Shown piece by piece: positions 1 to 8,595 of a DNA stretch of 64,000 nt (positions within the stretch are counted from its first letter, which is position 1; each line of letters opens with the position of its first letter). The notes below the pieces were generated by a model. The model searched no databases. It saw only the letters and a program-made list of their open reading frames with translations, and was not told where the DNA came from. The stretch comes from Streptomyces albus subsp. albus (GTDB lineage Bacteria > Actinomycetota > Actinomycetes > Streptomycetales > Streptomycetaceae): positions 1-64,000 of the forward strand of contig NZ_JODR01000014.1 in assembly GCF_000725885.1 (NCBI RefSeq). Reading direction: 5' to 3'. The position numbers and the translations under genes were made by a program.

Positions 1-99
1 GCCGATAAGCTCACCGACCCGGTGGCCAACATCGTCGCGGCCTGCAACTACGCCGCCGACCGCTACGGCACCATGGACAACGTCGACTCCGCCTACTGA
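1..99 (+). CDS. Transglycosylase-like protein, C-terminal end only
   Basis: The window opens inside a reading frame that codes for 32 residues and ends at TGA (97-99). The visible tail includes DPVANIVAACNYAADRYG, the usual last segment of actinomycete lysozyme-like/SLT transglycosylases, which cleave peptidoglycan outside the membrane. That ending normally follows a GTNPNSLMQ-type region, which would lie to the left of the window. Only the family assignment is supported; start, signal peptide and catalytic residue are not visible. A strong hairpin follows 43 bases after the stop. Confidence 0.7.
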   Translation, partial: ADKLTDPVANIVAACNYAADRYGTMDNVDSAY

Positions 100-142
100 C
101 CGGAACAGGCACCGACACCACAGCACCGCGCATGCGAACACC

Positions 143-179
143 CGAAGCGGGTGGGAGGAGGACCCTCCCACCCGCTTCG
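143..179. terminator. Bidirectional hairpin terminator
   Basis: A perfect 16-bp inverted repeat (arms 143-158 and 164-179, 5-base loop) lies between two convergent genes, the transglycosylase on the plus strand and the L31 gene on the minus strand. There is no clear T-tract, as is common for actinomycete terminators. The position and perfect pairing support a shared terminator. Confidence 0.8.
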
Positions 180-195
180 TCACGTCGGTGCCGGC

Positions 196-609
196 TCAGG
201 GCAGTTGCCGGTCCAGTGCGGCTCTGCCCTCAGCCGCGATGCGTTCCCGGGCCCACTGGAGGTTCTCCTCGTTCAGGTCCCGGCCGGAGGCGAGGACGAC
301 GTCCTCGGGGGTCGGTTCGCTGTCCGGCGCGGAGTGCAGCACATTGTCAGGGGTCGTACCCCGTGCCGTCTCCTCGTAGCGGCGGCGGAACTTGGCGATC
401 TGGCCCTCGGAGTCCACGACTCGCGCCTTTCCGGTGTAGAACGGGTGGCTCTCGGAGGAGATCTCCACGTCGACCACGGGGTAGGTGTTCCCGTCGTCCC
501 ACTCGATCGTGGTGTCGCTGGTGGCCGTCGAACGCGTCAGAAACGCGTATCCGGCCGCCTGGTCGCGGAAGACCACCTCGTGGTAGTCGGGATGCGTATC
601 AGACTTCAC
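196..609 (-). CDS. rpmE2: Type B 50S ribosomal protein L31 with C-terminal extension
   Basis: The first ~80 residues are a clear L31 type B protein, with [34 protein letters not shown] and [13 protein letters not shown]. It contains no cysteine, so it cannot bind the zinc held by type A L31; type B copies generally replace L31 when zinc is scarce. The GTG start at 609 is chosen because AGGAG sits just upstream and the usual L31 N-terminus KSDTHPDY follows. L31 type B is normally about 85-90 residues. This one is 137, with roughly 55 extra residues ending in [18 protein letters not shown], acidic and predicted helical. I saw no obvious Zur-type box in 610-880. Confidence 0.9.
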   Translation of the reverse strand: MKSDTHPDYHEVVFRDQAAGYAFLTRSTATSDTTIEWDDGNTYPVVDVEISSESHPFYTGKARVVDSEGQIAKFRRRYEETARGTTPDNVLHSAPDSEPTPEDVVLASGRDLNEENLQWARERIAAEGRAALDRQLP

Positions 610-885
610 AAGTGGCTCCTTCCCCCGCGTACAGGGCGCCCCATCCAGGCTACGCCCGGGGGCCTGGCACGGCATCCCGCCCGGTAGAGGACCCCCGTCG
701 GCATGCGTCTTTGCCCGTCCGGCGGGATGCTGGAGGGCGCGGTGCCCTGCGGGGACCGCGGTGTCCCCTGCGGGAGCGAGGTGAGGGATGCGCACCGGTG
801 ACCTGACCGACGACGGGAGCGAGGACGTGCCGACCGGTCCAAGGCAGCCGCGCCCGGACCCCGCGGCCGGCGCGCTGCTGGCCGG

Positions 886-2148
886 ATGAGCCCCGCCGGA
901 GATGAGGACCGCCGGTCCGCGTCCCCCCGCGTGACGGGCGGGGGAGACGGCGCGGCGAGGGAGAGAGCGGACGGTCCGCGTGGGGTGCTGTGGTACGCGG
1001 CGGCGGCCTTCGTCTTCGCCGTCGGCATGGCCGGCACGACGCTGCCGACGCCGCTGTACGGCCTCTACCGGCAGGAGCTGGGCTTCGGCGAGCTGATGGT
1101 GACGATCGTCTTCGCCGTCTACGCCGTCGGGGTCATCGTCGCGCTGCTCGTCGCGGGCGACTTCTCCGACAAGCTGGGCCGCCGTCCCGTGCTGTTCGCG
1201 GCGCTGGGCCTGTCCGCCGCCAGCGCCGGCTGTTTCCTGCTGGAGGGCGGGCTGCCCTTCCTGTTCGCCGGGCGGCTGCTGTCGGGATTCTCCGCCGGGC
1301 TGTTCAGCGGGGCGGCGACCGCGGCCGTGCTGGAGCTGGCGCCCGCGGGCAGCAAGGGCTTCGCCGCGACGGCGGCGAACATGGGCGGGCTGGGCTGCGG
1401 CCCGCTGCTGGCGGGGATCCTCGCCGAGTACGCCCCCGACCCGCTCACCCTGCCCTACGTCACCCATCTGGCGCTGCTGGCCTGCGGTTTCGTCCTCACC
1501 CTCGCCATGCCGGAGACCGTACGGCGGCACCGGCCGCGCGGGCCGCTGCGCCCGCAGGGGATGGAGGTCCCGCCGCAGACCCGGCAGGTGTTCGTGCCCG
1601 CGGGGCTGGCCTGCTTCACCGGGTTCGCCATCCTCGGCCTGTTCACCGCCGTCTCGCCCGGTTTCATGGCCGACACGCTGCACATCGGCAATCTGGCGGC
1701 CTCCGGTGCCGTGGCCTTCTCCGTCTTCTGCGCCTCACCGGTCGGGCAGGCGGCGGCGGGCCGCATTCCGGGAGGGATCGCGCTGCCGCTGGGCTGCCTG
1801 GGGCTGGTGCTCGGGATGGTGCAGGTGGGGTTGTCGCTGCTGCTGGAGTCGCTGCCGCTGCTGGTGACCGGCGCGGTGACCGGCGGCCTGGGGCAGGGGC
1901 TGGCCTTCCGCGCCGCCCTCACCGTGGTGAGCGCCCGCGCTCCGGCCGAACACCGCGGGGGCACCATCTCCGCCCTGTTCGTCGTGGCCTATCTGGGCAT
2001 CTCCGCGCCGGTGGTCGGGGTGGGGGCCCTCAGTACGGGGCTCGGCCTGCGGGGCGCCGGGCTGGTCTTCTCCGTCTGTGTCGTGCTGCTCGCCCTCGGT
2101 GCCGGCGCCCATCTGTGGCGCACCCGCCACGCGGGCCCCGGCGACTGA
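886..2148 (+). CDS. MFS transporter
   Basis: A 420-residue major facilitator superfamily protein with about 12 hydrophobic segments starting near residue 36 ([15 protein letters not shown]). The loop 2-3 signature [13 protein letters not shown] is MFS motif A. A polar, charged N-terminal stretch of ~35 residues precedes the first helix, and the ATG at 886 has only a weak ribosome site, so a GTG further in is also possible. Drug or metabolite efflux is the likely role by family, but nothing nearby names the substrate. It stands alone and converges on the SDR gene at 2340. Confidence 0.85.
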   Translation: MSPAGDEDRRSASPRVTGGGDGAARERADGPRGVLWYAAAAFVFAVGMAGTTLPTPLYGLYRQELGFGELMVTIVFAVYAVGVIVALLVAGDFSDKLGRRPVLFAALGLSAASAGCFLLEGGLPFLFAGRLLSGFSAGLFSGAATAAVLELAPAGSKGFAATAANMGGLGCGPLLAGILAEYAPDPLTLPYVTHLALLACGFVLTLAMPETVRRHRPRGPLRPQGMEVPPQTRQVFVPAGLACFTGFAILGLFTAVSPGFMADTLHIGNLAASGAVAFSVFCASPVGQAAAGRIPGGIALPLGCLGLVLGMVQVGLSLLLESLPLLVTGAVTGGLGQGLAFRAALTVVSARAPAEHRGGTISALFVVAYLGISAPVVGVGALSTGLGLRGAGLVFSVCVVLLALGAGAHLWRTRHAGPGD

Positions 2149-2241
2149 CAGCGGCCTCCACCCGACCGGCACCGCACACGGACCGGCATCGAACACAGCC
2201 CGGCGCCGCACACGGGCGGCCGACACCGGCGCCCCACACAG

Positions 2242-2301
2242 TCGCGCCGCCCCGCACACAATCGCGCCGCCCCACGCACGATCGCGCCGCCCCGCACCCG
2301 G
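2242..2301. repeat. Three tandem 20-bp imperfect repeats
   Basis: Three consecutive units beginning TCGCGCCGCCCC start at 2242, 2262 and 2282, a period of exactly 20 bp. More diverged CGCACAC-rich sequence precedes them from about 2165. They lie in the spacer between two convergent genes, with no coding potential in keeping with their neighbours. Copies are adjacent, so this is a minisatellite, not a CRISPR array. Confidence 0.7.
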
Positions 2302-2339
2302 ATTCCGCAACGGACAGGAGCCCCCTCACCGGCGCCGGG

Positions 2340-3092
2340 TCACTGTGCCGCGTACCCGCCGTCCACCAGGTGGTAGCTGCCCTGCACGAAGGCGGCGCGG
2401 TCCGACAGCAGGAAGGCCGTCACCTCCGCGACCTCCTCCGCCGTGCCGAGGCGGCCCTGCGGGTGGAGGGAGATGAGCCTCTCCCGCATCGGGTTGTCGG
2501 TCTCCCGCAGCAGCGGGGTGTCGATGAAGCCGGGGCCCACCGCGTTGATCCGCACGCCCTTGTCGGCGTACTCCAGCGCGGCGGTCTTGGTCAGGCCGAT
2601 GACACCGTGCTTGGCCGCCACGTAGGCGGGGCTGCCGGCGAATCCGTTGGTGCCCAGGATCGAGGACATGTTGACGATGGCGCCCCGGCCGGCGGCGGCC
2701 ATCACCGGCAGCTGGTAGCGCAGCCCGTAGAAGACGCCGCTGAGGTTGGTGGAGATGACCCGCTGCCATGCGGTGATCTCGTACTCGCCGGTGGGCATCG
2801 AGGGGCCGCCCACTCCCGCGTTGTTGACGGCCAGGTCCAGGGAGCCGAACCGCTCCGTGGTGAACCGTACGGACTCGCGGACCGAGTCCGGGTCGGTGAC
2901 GTCCACGACCAGCGGCTCGGCCCGCACCCCCGCCGTCTCCAGTTCGCCCGCCGCCACCTGGGCGCCGTCCTCGTCGTAGTCGGCCACCACGACCGCGGCG
3001 CCGCCTTGTCCCAGCCGCCGGGCGACGGCCAGGCCGATCCCAGAGGCGGCGCCGGTGACCAGCGCGGCCTTGCCCTCGAACTCGCCACTCAT
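2340..3092 (-). CDS. Short-chain dehydrogenase/reductase (SDR)
   Basis: A 250-residue classical SDR. It has the Rossmann motif TGAASGIG near residue 14, the NNAG motif near 88, the catalytic Ser in NMSS and the YxxxK pair in AYVAAKHG, and the C-terminal VDGG. This fits the 3-oxoacyl-ACP reductase-like branch that reduces ketones with NAD(P)H in the cytoplasm; the substrate cannot be inferred. The ATG at 3092 is preferred over the upstream start at 3197 because GGGAGG lies 8-9 bases before it and the SDR fold starts right after. It is a single gene facing the DoxX-like gene divergently. Confidence 0.9.
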   Translation of the reverse strand: MSGEFEGKAALVTGAASGIGLAVARRLGQGGAAVVVADYDEDGAQVAAGELETAGVRAEPLVVDVTDPDSVRESVRFTTERFGSLDLAVNNAGVGGPSMPTGEYEITAWQRVISTNLSGVFYGLRYQLPVMAAAGRGAIVNMSSILGTNGFAGSPAYVAAKHGVIGLTKTAALEYADKGVRINAVGPGFIDTPLLRETDNPMRERLISLHPQGRLGTAEEVAEVTAFLLSDRAAFVQGSYHLVDGGYAAQ

Positions 3093-3238
3093 GCGCCCGA
3101 CCTCCCGTTCCGGCCCCCGGTGCCGGGCGGCCGTCCGCCGGCCGCCCCTGGCCACGGTCCTCCGCGCCCGGGTGCCCCGCACCGCCGGCACCGTCATTCG
3201 GGTGAGCCGGACGGCCGGGGGCGACGGGAGGGGGCATC

Positions 3239-3748
3239 GTGTGGAAGTACGCTCGTATGACTCCGCTTCATCTGGTCGCGCGCCCCCTGCTCGGCACCTT
3301 CTTCGTCAGCGCCGGTATGGAGACGATGAGCGAACCGGACCCCCGGGCCGAGCTGGCCGGCCCGTTCCTGGCCAGGCTGCGGGAAAGACTCCCGGCGCTC
3401 CCGGACGACGACGTGCTGCTGGTCCGGGTGAACGCGGCGGTGCAGGTCCTGGCCGGGGCGCTGCTGACCGCCGGGCGGGCCCCGCGGACCGCCGCACTGG
3501 CGCTGGCCGCCTCCCTGGTGCCCACGACGCTGGCCGGGCACCCCTTCTGGGAGCACGAGGACCCGGCGCAGCGCGCGGCCCACCGGACGCAGCTGGCCAA
3601 GAACGGCGCCGTACTGGGCGGTCTGCTCTCCGTCGTCAGCGACGCCGGGCACCAGGCACGGGCCCATGCGTGGCGGTCCCGCGCCCGGCGCCGTGGCTCC
3701 CGCTGCGGGAAGAGCGGGAAGAAGGGCGCCCACTTGTCCGCCGGCTGA
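3239..3748 (+). CDS. DoxX family membrane protein
   Basis: A 169-residue protein with an N-terminal RPLLGTFFVSAGMETM segment, a NAAVQVLAGALLTAGRAPR hydrophobic pair and TLAGHPFWEHED, typical of DoxX-family four-helix membrane proteins. The GTG at 3239 follows GGGAGGGG; an ATG lies six codons in. The last ~30 residues are very basic and unlike the family core. DoxX proteins are linked to redox or membrane-associated oxidoreductase complexes, but this one has no informative partner. Confidence 0.75.
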   Translation: MWKYARMTPLHLVARPLLGTFFVSAGMETMSEPDPRAELAGPFLARLRERLPALPDDDVLLVRVNAAVQVLAGALLTAGRAPRTAALALAASLVPTTLAGHPFWEHEDPAQRAAHRTQLAKNGAVLGGLLSVVSDAGHQARAHAWRSRARRRGSRCGKSGKKGAHLSAG

Positions 3749-3766
3749 GGGGGCGGCCCTCCCGGC

Positions 3767-5170
3767 TCACGGGAACGGCGGGCGGGCGCCGTCCAGGACG
3801 CGCCCGGCGGCGTGCACCGAGTCGACCAGCGGGTGCAGGGCGAGGGCGCGGAGGGCGGTGCTGCGGGACCTGGTCGTCGCGGCCTCGATGGTGGCGCGTT
3901 CCACCGCCTTGAGCTGGAGCATGAGGCCGAGCTGGTCCGGGGCGACGGCACCGGTCGCCAGGGGGCGGGCCCCGCCGGCGTCGACGAGGCACGGCACCTC
4001 GACCACCGCGTCGGCGTCCAGCCCTGGTACGGCGCCCCGGTTGCGGACGTTGAGGATCAGCGTGGTCCGTTCGTTGACGGCGACGGCCCGCATCAGGGCG
4101 AGGGCGACGCGGTCGTAGCCGCCGCCCTCCAGGTCGCAGCTGTCGCGCTGCCAGCCGCCGGACGCCTGCCGGCTCTCGGCCATGTACGTCTCCTCCCGCT
4201 CGCGGCGGGTGGCCTCCCACGCCTCGAAGGCGCCGCGGGCGGCGGTGCCGTCGGCCGGCCGCGCGTAGAAGTCCTCCTGCTGCCGGGCCAGGAACTCCCC
4301 GCGGGTGGCGTCCGCTTCCCGGATCGCGGCCAGGGCCTCGCGGTGGTGGTAGTAGTAGTGCAGATATTCGTTGGGCAGGGCGCCCAGCGTGCGCAGCCAG
4401 TCGGCGCCGAACAGCTTGCCCTCCTCGAAGGACTCCAGCGCGGCGCTGTCCGCCAGCAGCGCGGGCAGCCGGTCGGTGCCGTCCACGACGATGCGGCGCA
4501 GCCAGCCGAGGTGGTTGAGGCCCACGTAGTCGTAGTCGGCGCGGTCGGGGTCGGCGCCCACGGCGCGGGCCGCGCGGCGGCACAGTCCGACGGGCGAGTC
4601 GCAGATGCCGATCACGCGGTCCCCCAGCACCCGGCTCATGGCCTCGGTGACCATGCCGGCGGGGTTGGTGAAGTTGATGACCCACGCGTCGGGGGCGACG
4701 GCGGCGACGCGTTCGGCGATGTGTGTGGCGACGGGCACGGTGCGCAGCCCGTAGAGGATTCCGCCGGCGCCGACGGTCTCCTGGCCCAGCAGTCCCTCGG
4801 CGAGCGGGACGCGTTCGTCGCCGACCCGTCCGGCGAGCCCGCCGACGCGGATGGCGCTGAAGACGAAGTCGGCGCCGCGCAGCGCCTCGTCGAGGTCGGT
4901 GGTGGTGTGCACGGCGGGCGCGGGGCCGCCGTGCCGTTCGGTCTGCTCGGCGAGGACGGCGGCGATGGCCGCCAGCCTGCCGGGGTCGGTGTCGTGGAGG
5001 ACGAGGTCGGTGCACCGGCCGGCGGATCCGGCCGCGGCGTCGTCCAGCAGTGCGCGGTGGACGAGCGGGACGCGGAAGCCGCCGCCGCCGAGCACGGTCA
5101 GCCGGATGCCGGCCGTGCCGGGCGCCGTCGGCCCGTCCGGGGTCCTGCTCGTGCGGGTCGTACCCGTCAT
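3767..5170 (-). CDS. GH4 6-phospho-beta-glucosidase
   Basis: A 467-residue family 4 glycoside hydrolase, the NAD- and Mn-dependent type that cleaves 6-phosphorylated disaccharides in the cytoplasm by an oxidation/elimination route. Visible are the NAD-binding VLGGGGFR (residues 26-33), NFTNPAGM near 167, the metal-ligand Cys190 in GICDSPVG and His220 in GLNHLGW. Its ATG overlaps the stop of the deoR gene (ATGA), so the two are co-transcribed and probably translationally coupled. GH4 phospho-glucosidases usually accompany PTS transporters. Here the neighbours are an ABC importer and a PfkB kinase. Confidence 0.88.
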   Translation of the reverse strand: MTGTTRTSRTPDGPTAPGTAGIRLTVLGGGGFRVPLVHRALLDDAAAGSAGRCTDLVLHDTDPGRLAAIAAVLAEQTERHGGPAPAVHTTTDLDEALRGADFVFSAIRVGGLAGRVGDERVPLAEGLLGQETVGAGGILYGLRTVPVATHIAERVAAVAPDAWVINFTNPAGMVTEAMSRVLGDRVIGICDSPVGLCRRAARAVGADPDRADYDYVGLNHLGWLRRIVVDGTDRLPALLADSAALESFEEGKLFGADWLRTLGALPNEYLHYYYHHREALAAIREADATRGEFLARQQEDFYARPADGTAARGAFEAWEATRREREETYMAESRQASGGWQRDSCDLEGGGYDRVALALMRAVAVNERTTLILNVRNRGAVPGLDADAVVEVPCLVDAGGARPLATGAVAPDQLGLMLQLKAVERATIEAATTRSRSTALRALALHPLVDSVHAAGRVLDGARPPFP

Positions 5171-5928
5171 ACCTGTACTACCTCCACATCGGCCTCGCGG
5201 AACGCGGCGAGGGCGGCCGGGTCGCAGGCCCGGCCCGTGATGAGCGTGTCGATGTCGGTGGCCTGGCAGACGCGGGCGCTGCCGGTGCCGGGGAACTTGC
5301 GGGGGGTGGCCAGCAGCACCGTCTTGCGGGCGGCGCCGAGCATGGCGCGTTTGACGGGCACCTCCACCTCGGTGGTGTCCAGGACGCGGCCGTCGGGCAG
5401 GACGCCGCTGGTGCCCAGGAAGGCGTGGTCGGCGTAGACCTCGCGCAGTGCGGCCTGGGTGAGCCGGCCGACCAGTGAGCGGTAGTTGCGCCGTACCTCG
5501 CCGCCCAGCAGGACGAGCGTCACCTCCGCGTCGGAGCGCAGCTCCTCGTAGACGGCGAGGCTGGAGGTGACGACCGTCAGGCGCCGCCCGCGCAGCCGGC
5601 GCGCCAGGCGCAGCGTGGTGGTGCCGATGTCGAGCAGCACCGTCTCGCCGTCCTCGACCAGCTGCGCGGCGTGCGCGGCGACGGCGTCCTTGGCCGGGAG
5701 GTCGTCCACCTCCTCCTCGGCGAAGGGCCGTTCGGCCGGTTCGGTGCGGGGCAGGTCCACGGCGCCGCCGTAGACGCGCCGCAGCCGGCCGGCCTCCGCG
5801 AGGTCGGAGACGTCGCGCCTGGCGGTGGCTTCGCTGACCTCCAGACGGCGGGCGATCTCGCCGACCGGTAGCACGCCCTCCTCGCGGAGGATCCGCAGCA
5901 GCTTCTCGTGCCGGGTTTCGCGCAACAT
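5167..5928 (-). CDS. DeoR family transcriptional regulator
   Basis: A 253-residue DeoR/GlpR repressor. The N-terminal winged helix spans about residues 8-60 (GEIARRLEVSEATARRDVSDL), followed by the sugar-phosphate sensing domain with DIGTTTLRLARRL and the FLGTSGV region. ATG 5928 is chosen because the family N-terminus MLRETRHEKLL starts there; its ribosome site is weak. It is first in an operon with the GH4 enzyme and divergent from the kinase/ABC operon. It most likely represses both transcripts and is released by a phosphorylated sugar made in the pathway (inference). Confidence 0.9.
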   Translation of the reverse strand: MLRETRHEKLLRILREEGVLPVGEIARRLEVSEATARRDVSDLAEAGRLRRVYGGAVDLPRTEPAERPFAEEEVDDLPAKDAVAAHAAQLVEDGETVLLDIGTTTLRLARRLRGRRLTVVTSSLAVYEELRSDAEVTLVLLGGEVRRNYRSLVGRLTQAALREVYADHAFLGTSGVLPDGRVLDTTEVEVPVKRAMLGAARKTVLLATPRKFPGTGSARVCQATDIDTLITGRACDPAALAAFREADVEVVQV

Positions 5929-5964
5929 GGCAGGCACCCTAGCCGTTCTGCGCGTCTGTGCGCG

Positions 5965-6024
5965 ACTGTGAGCGAACTCTTGCACGACGGCGACCGGAGC
6001 GGGCAAGGTAACGCTCACACCAGT
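5965..6024. promoter_or_regulatory. Probable DeoR operator region
   Basis: In the 142-bp divergent spacer, TGTGAGCG (5967-5974) and its exact reverse complement CGCTCACA (6012-6019) lie 37 bases apart. The similarity extends outward as GACTGTGAGCG and the reverse complement of CGCTCACACCAGTC. Paired half-sites flanking a divergent promoter suit a looping or two-site repressor. Assignment to the adjacent DeoR protein is by position only. Confidence 0.5.
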
Positions 6025-6070
6025 CACCTAGAAGGCATCTTCTGGCCATAGCTGAGAGGGGCGAGCGGCC

Positions 6071-7177
6071 TTGAGCACCACTGGGAGCGCCCACCCGGCA
6101 CCGACCGGGAGTTCGCTGGACCCGCTGGCCGCCCTGCGGTCCGACGGCGGCCCCGCGACCGATGTGTTCCTGACCGGGACGGTCTTCCTCGACATCGTCT
6201 TCACCGGCCTCGACCACGCCCCCGTACGCGGCACCGAGACCTGGGCCCGCGGCATGGGCTCCAGCCCCGGCGGCGTCGCCAACATGGCGACCGCGCTGCG
6301 CCGGCTGGGACTGCGCACCGCACTCGCCGCCGCCTTCGGCGACGACATGTACGGCGACTACTGCTGGGACGCCCTCTCCGACAGCGAAGGCATCGACCTG
6401 ACCCCCTCCCACCGCGCCAAGGGCTGGCACTCACCGGTCACCGTCTCCATGGCCTACGAAGGCGAACGGACCATGGTCAGCCACGGCCACGAGGCACCCA
6501 GGCCGTGCGTCAGCGTCGCCGCCCGCCCCCGCTCCCGCGCCTGCGTCACCTCCCTGGCACCGGGCCGGGTCGGCGACTGGGTACGGCAGGCACACGCCGA
6601 GGGCAGCCTGATCTTCGCCGACACCGGCTGGGACGAGACCGGCGCCTGGGACCCCGACACCCTGGCGGACCTCTCGCTGTGCCACGCCTTCCTGCCCAAC
6701 GCCACCGAAGCCATGCACTACACCCGCACCGACAGCCCCGAGGCGGCCGTTGCGGCACTGGCCGAACTCGTCCCCGTCGCCGTCGTCACCAAGGGCCCCA
6801 AGGGCGCCGTCGCCATCGACGGCACCACCGGTGAGCAGGCCGATGTGCCCGGACTCCGCGTAGAGGCGCTGGACCCCACCGGCGCGGGCGACGTGTTCAT
6901 GGCCGGTTTCACCACCGGCACCCTCGCCGGCTGGCCGCTCGCCGACCGGCTGGCCTTCGCCAATCTGACCGCCGCGCTGTCCGTCCAGCACTTCGGCGGC
7001 TCGCTCTCGGCACCCGGCTGGAGCGAGGTGGCCGCCTGGTGGCAGTACGCACGGCGGATCGGCGGACAGAGCCCCGAGGTGATGCGCCGCTACAGCTTCC
7101 TGGACGACCTGCTGCCCGGTGGCCGCGGCGAGTGGCCGCTGCTGCGCGCCACCCCCACGATCGGGTTCCGCTCATGA
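6071..7177 (+). CDS. PfkB family carbohydrate kinase
   Basis: A 368-residue ribokinase-like sugar kinase. It shows the N-terminal substrate-site glycines in SSPGGVANMATALRRLG and the C-terminal PfkB signature DPTGAGDVFMAGF near residue 272, where the aspartate is the catalytic base. It opens with TTG at 6071, preceded by AGAGGGGCGA. It heads an operon with a solute-binding protein and two permeases, with ATGA overlap to the next gene. It probably phosphorylates the imported sugar in the cytoplasm so that the divergent GH4 enzyme can act on it; the exact sugar is unknown. Confidence 0.88.
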   Translation: MSTTGSAHPAPTGSSLDPLAALRSDGGPATDVFLTGTVFLDIVFTGLDHAPVRGTETWARGMGSSPGGVANMATALRRLGLRTALAAAFGDDMYGDYCWDALSDSEGIDLTPSHRAKGWHSPVTVSMAYEGERTMVSHGHEAPRPCVSVAARPRSRACVTSLAPGRVGDWVRQAHAEGSLIFADTGWDETGAWDPDTLADLSLCHAFLPNATEAMHYTRTDSPEAAVAALAELVPVAVVTKGPKGAVAIDGTTGEQADVPGLRVEALDPTGAGDVFMAGFTTGTLAGWPLADRLAFANLTAALSVQHFGGSLSAPGWSEVAAWWQYARRIGGQSPEVMRRYSFLDDLLPGGRGEWPLLRATPTIGFRS

Positions 7178-8595
7178 CCGGGCCCGGCCGCCGCTCCGCA
7201 CGAACGCGCCGGTTCGGCGGCACCCTCGGCGCCCTGTGCGCCCTGCTGCTGGCCGCCGCCTGCGTGCCCGGCACCGACGGCTCCGGCGCGGCCGGTCCCG
7301 GCGGCGGCGCGGCCACCGCCGTCCCCGACCCGTCGAAGGCGGGCAAGGTCACCCTCACGGTGTGGGACCAGCAGGTGCGCGGCGGCCAGAACGCCGCGAT
7401 CGAGAGGCTCAACGCCGAGTTCGAGCGCAAGTACCCCAACGTCACCGTCAAACGGGTCGCGCGCAGCTTCAACGACCTGAAGAAGACCCTCAAACTGGCG
7501 CTCAGCGGCGACAATCCACCCGATGTCGTGCAGGCCAACCAGGGCTACTCCGACATGGTGGCCTTCGCACACGCCGGCATGCTCACACCGCTGGACAGCT
7601 ACGCGGGCCTCTACGGCTGGAACACCCGCTTCCCGCAGACCCTGCTCAACCTCAACCGGGTCTCCGCCGACGGCACCCGCTTCGGCACCGGGCAGCTCTA
7701 CGGCCTCTCCCAGGAGGGGGAGTACATAGGCATCTACTACAACAAGTCGGTGCTCAAGAAGGCCGGCATCCGGCCGCCCCGCACCTGGGACGAGTTCACC
7801 GGCGCCCTGCCGAAGCTGAAGAAGGCCGGACAGCTCCCGGTCCAGTTCGGCAACCTCGACAAGTACCCCGCCATCCACACCTTCGGCGTCCTCCAGGCCC
7901 AGGCGGCGGGCAGCGCCGGGCCGGTCCGCGAAACCGTCCTCGGCCGCGGCGCGGGCTTCGACAACGAGGCCACCCGCACCGCCGCCCGCACCCTTGCCGC
8001 CTGGGCGGAGAAGGGCTATCTGCCCAAGGGCGCCAACGGCAAGGGCTACGACGACGCGGCCAAACAGTTCGCCGACGGCAAGGGCGCCTTCCTGATCACC
8101 GGCACCTGGCAGCTGGCCGATCTGCGCAAACCCATGGGCGACAGCCTCGGCTTCATGCCGCCGCCCCCCACCGCCGGCCGGCCGCTGGTGACCACCGGCG
8201 GCGAGGGCCTGCCCTGGTCGATCACCTCCAAGTCCGACCACCCCGATGTGGCCGCCGCCTACCTGGACTTCCTCACCGGCGCGCACGCCTGCGACGTGCT
8301 GACCGAGGAAGGCGTGCTGCCGGTGGTGTTCGGCAAGGCCGCCCGCAAGCTGGACCGCGACACCGCGGTGGGCCGGATGTTCACCGGCTGGCAGCGGCTC
8401 AACGAGGCCGACGGACTCGTGCCCTACCTCGACTACACGACACCCGGCTTCTACGACAGCCTCTCCGCCGACCTGCAAGGCGTCCTCAGCGGCAGCACCG
8501 GCCCCGGTCGGCTGGCCGGCCGGATGCAGCAGCAGTACGACGACTTCCGAAAACAGCAGGACGCGGCGGGCACGGACGCCGGGGACGGCCGATGA
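7174..8595 (+). CDS. ABC sugar transporter, solute-binding lipoprotein
   Basis: A 473-residue family 1 extracellular solute-binding protein. The signal peptide ends in a lipobox LAAAC, with Cys30 as the lipidated residue. The mature protein has the standard opening KVTLTVWDQQVRGGQNAAIERLNAEF and the closed-cleft region GEYIGIYYNKSVLKKAG. The ATG at 7174 overlaps the kinase stop as ATGA. It captures an oligosaccharide or sugar outside the membrane and hands it to the two downstream permeases. Family members near GH4 and GH1 genes often bind beta-glucosides (inference). Confidence 0.9.
   Translation: MTGPGRRSARTRRFGGTLGALCALLLAAACVPGTDGSGAAGPGGGAATAVPDPSKAGKVTLTVWDQQVRGGQNAAIERLNAEFERKYPNVTVKRVARSFNDLKKTLKLALSGDNPPDVVQANQGYSDMVAFAHAGMLTPLDSYAGLYGWNTRFPQTLLNLNRVSADGTRFGTGQLYGLSQEGEYIGIYYNKSVLKKAGIRPPRTWDEFTGALPKLKKAGQLPVQFGNLDKYPAIHTFGVLQAQAAGSAGPVRETVLGRGAGFDNEATRTAARTLAAWAEKGYLPKGANGKGYDDAAKQFADGKGAFLITGTWQLADLRKPMGDSLGFMPPPPTAGRPLVTTGGEGLPWSITSKSDHPDVAAAYLDFLTGAHACDVLTEEGVLPVVFGKAARKLDRDTAVGRMFTGWQRLNEADGLVPYLDYTTPGFYDSLSADLQGVLSGSTGPGRLAGRMQQQYDDFRKQQDAAGTDAGDGR

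Noticed and set aside
610..885. Zur box upstream of the L31 gene
   Set aside because: No AT-rich dyad of the Zur type was seen in the spacer, so zinc control is not claimed from sequence.
2242..2301. Possible CRISPR-like array
   Set aside because: Units are contiguous 20-bp copies without spacers and there are no cas genes.
990..3260. A 756-codon plus-strand frame across the MFS and SDR genes
   Set aside because: It is Arg/Ala/Gly-rich with no family pattern and overlaps clear genes in other frames; it is a by-product of high GC.
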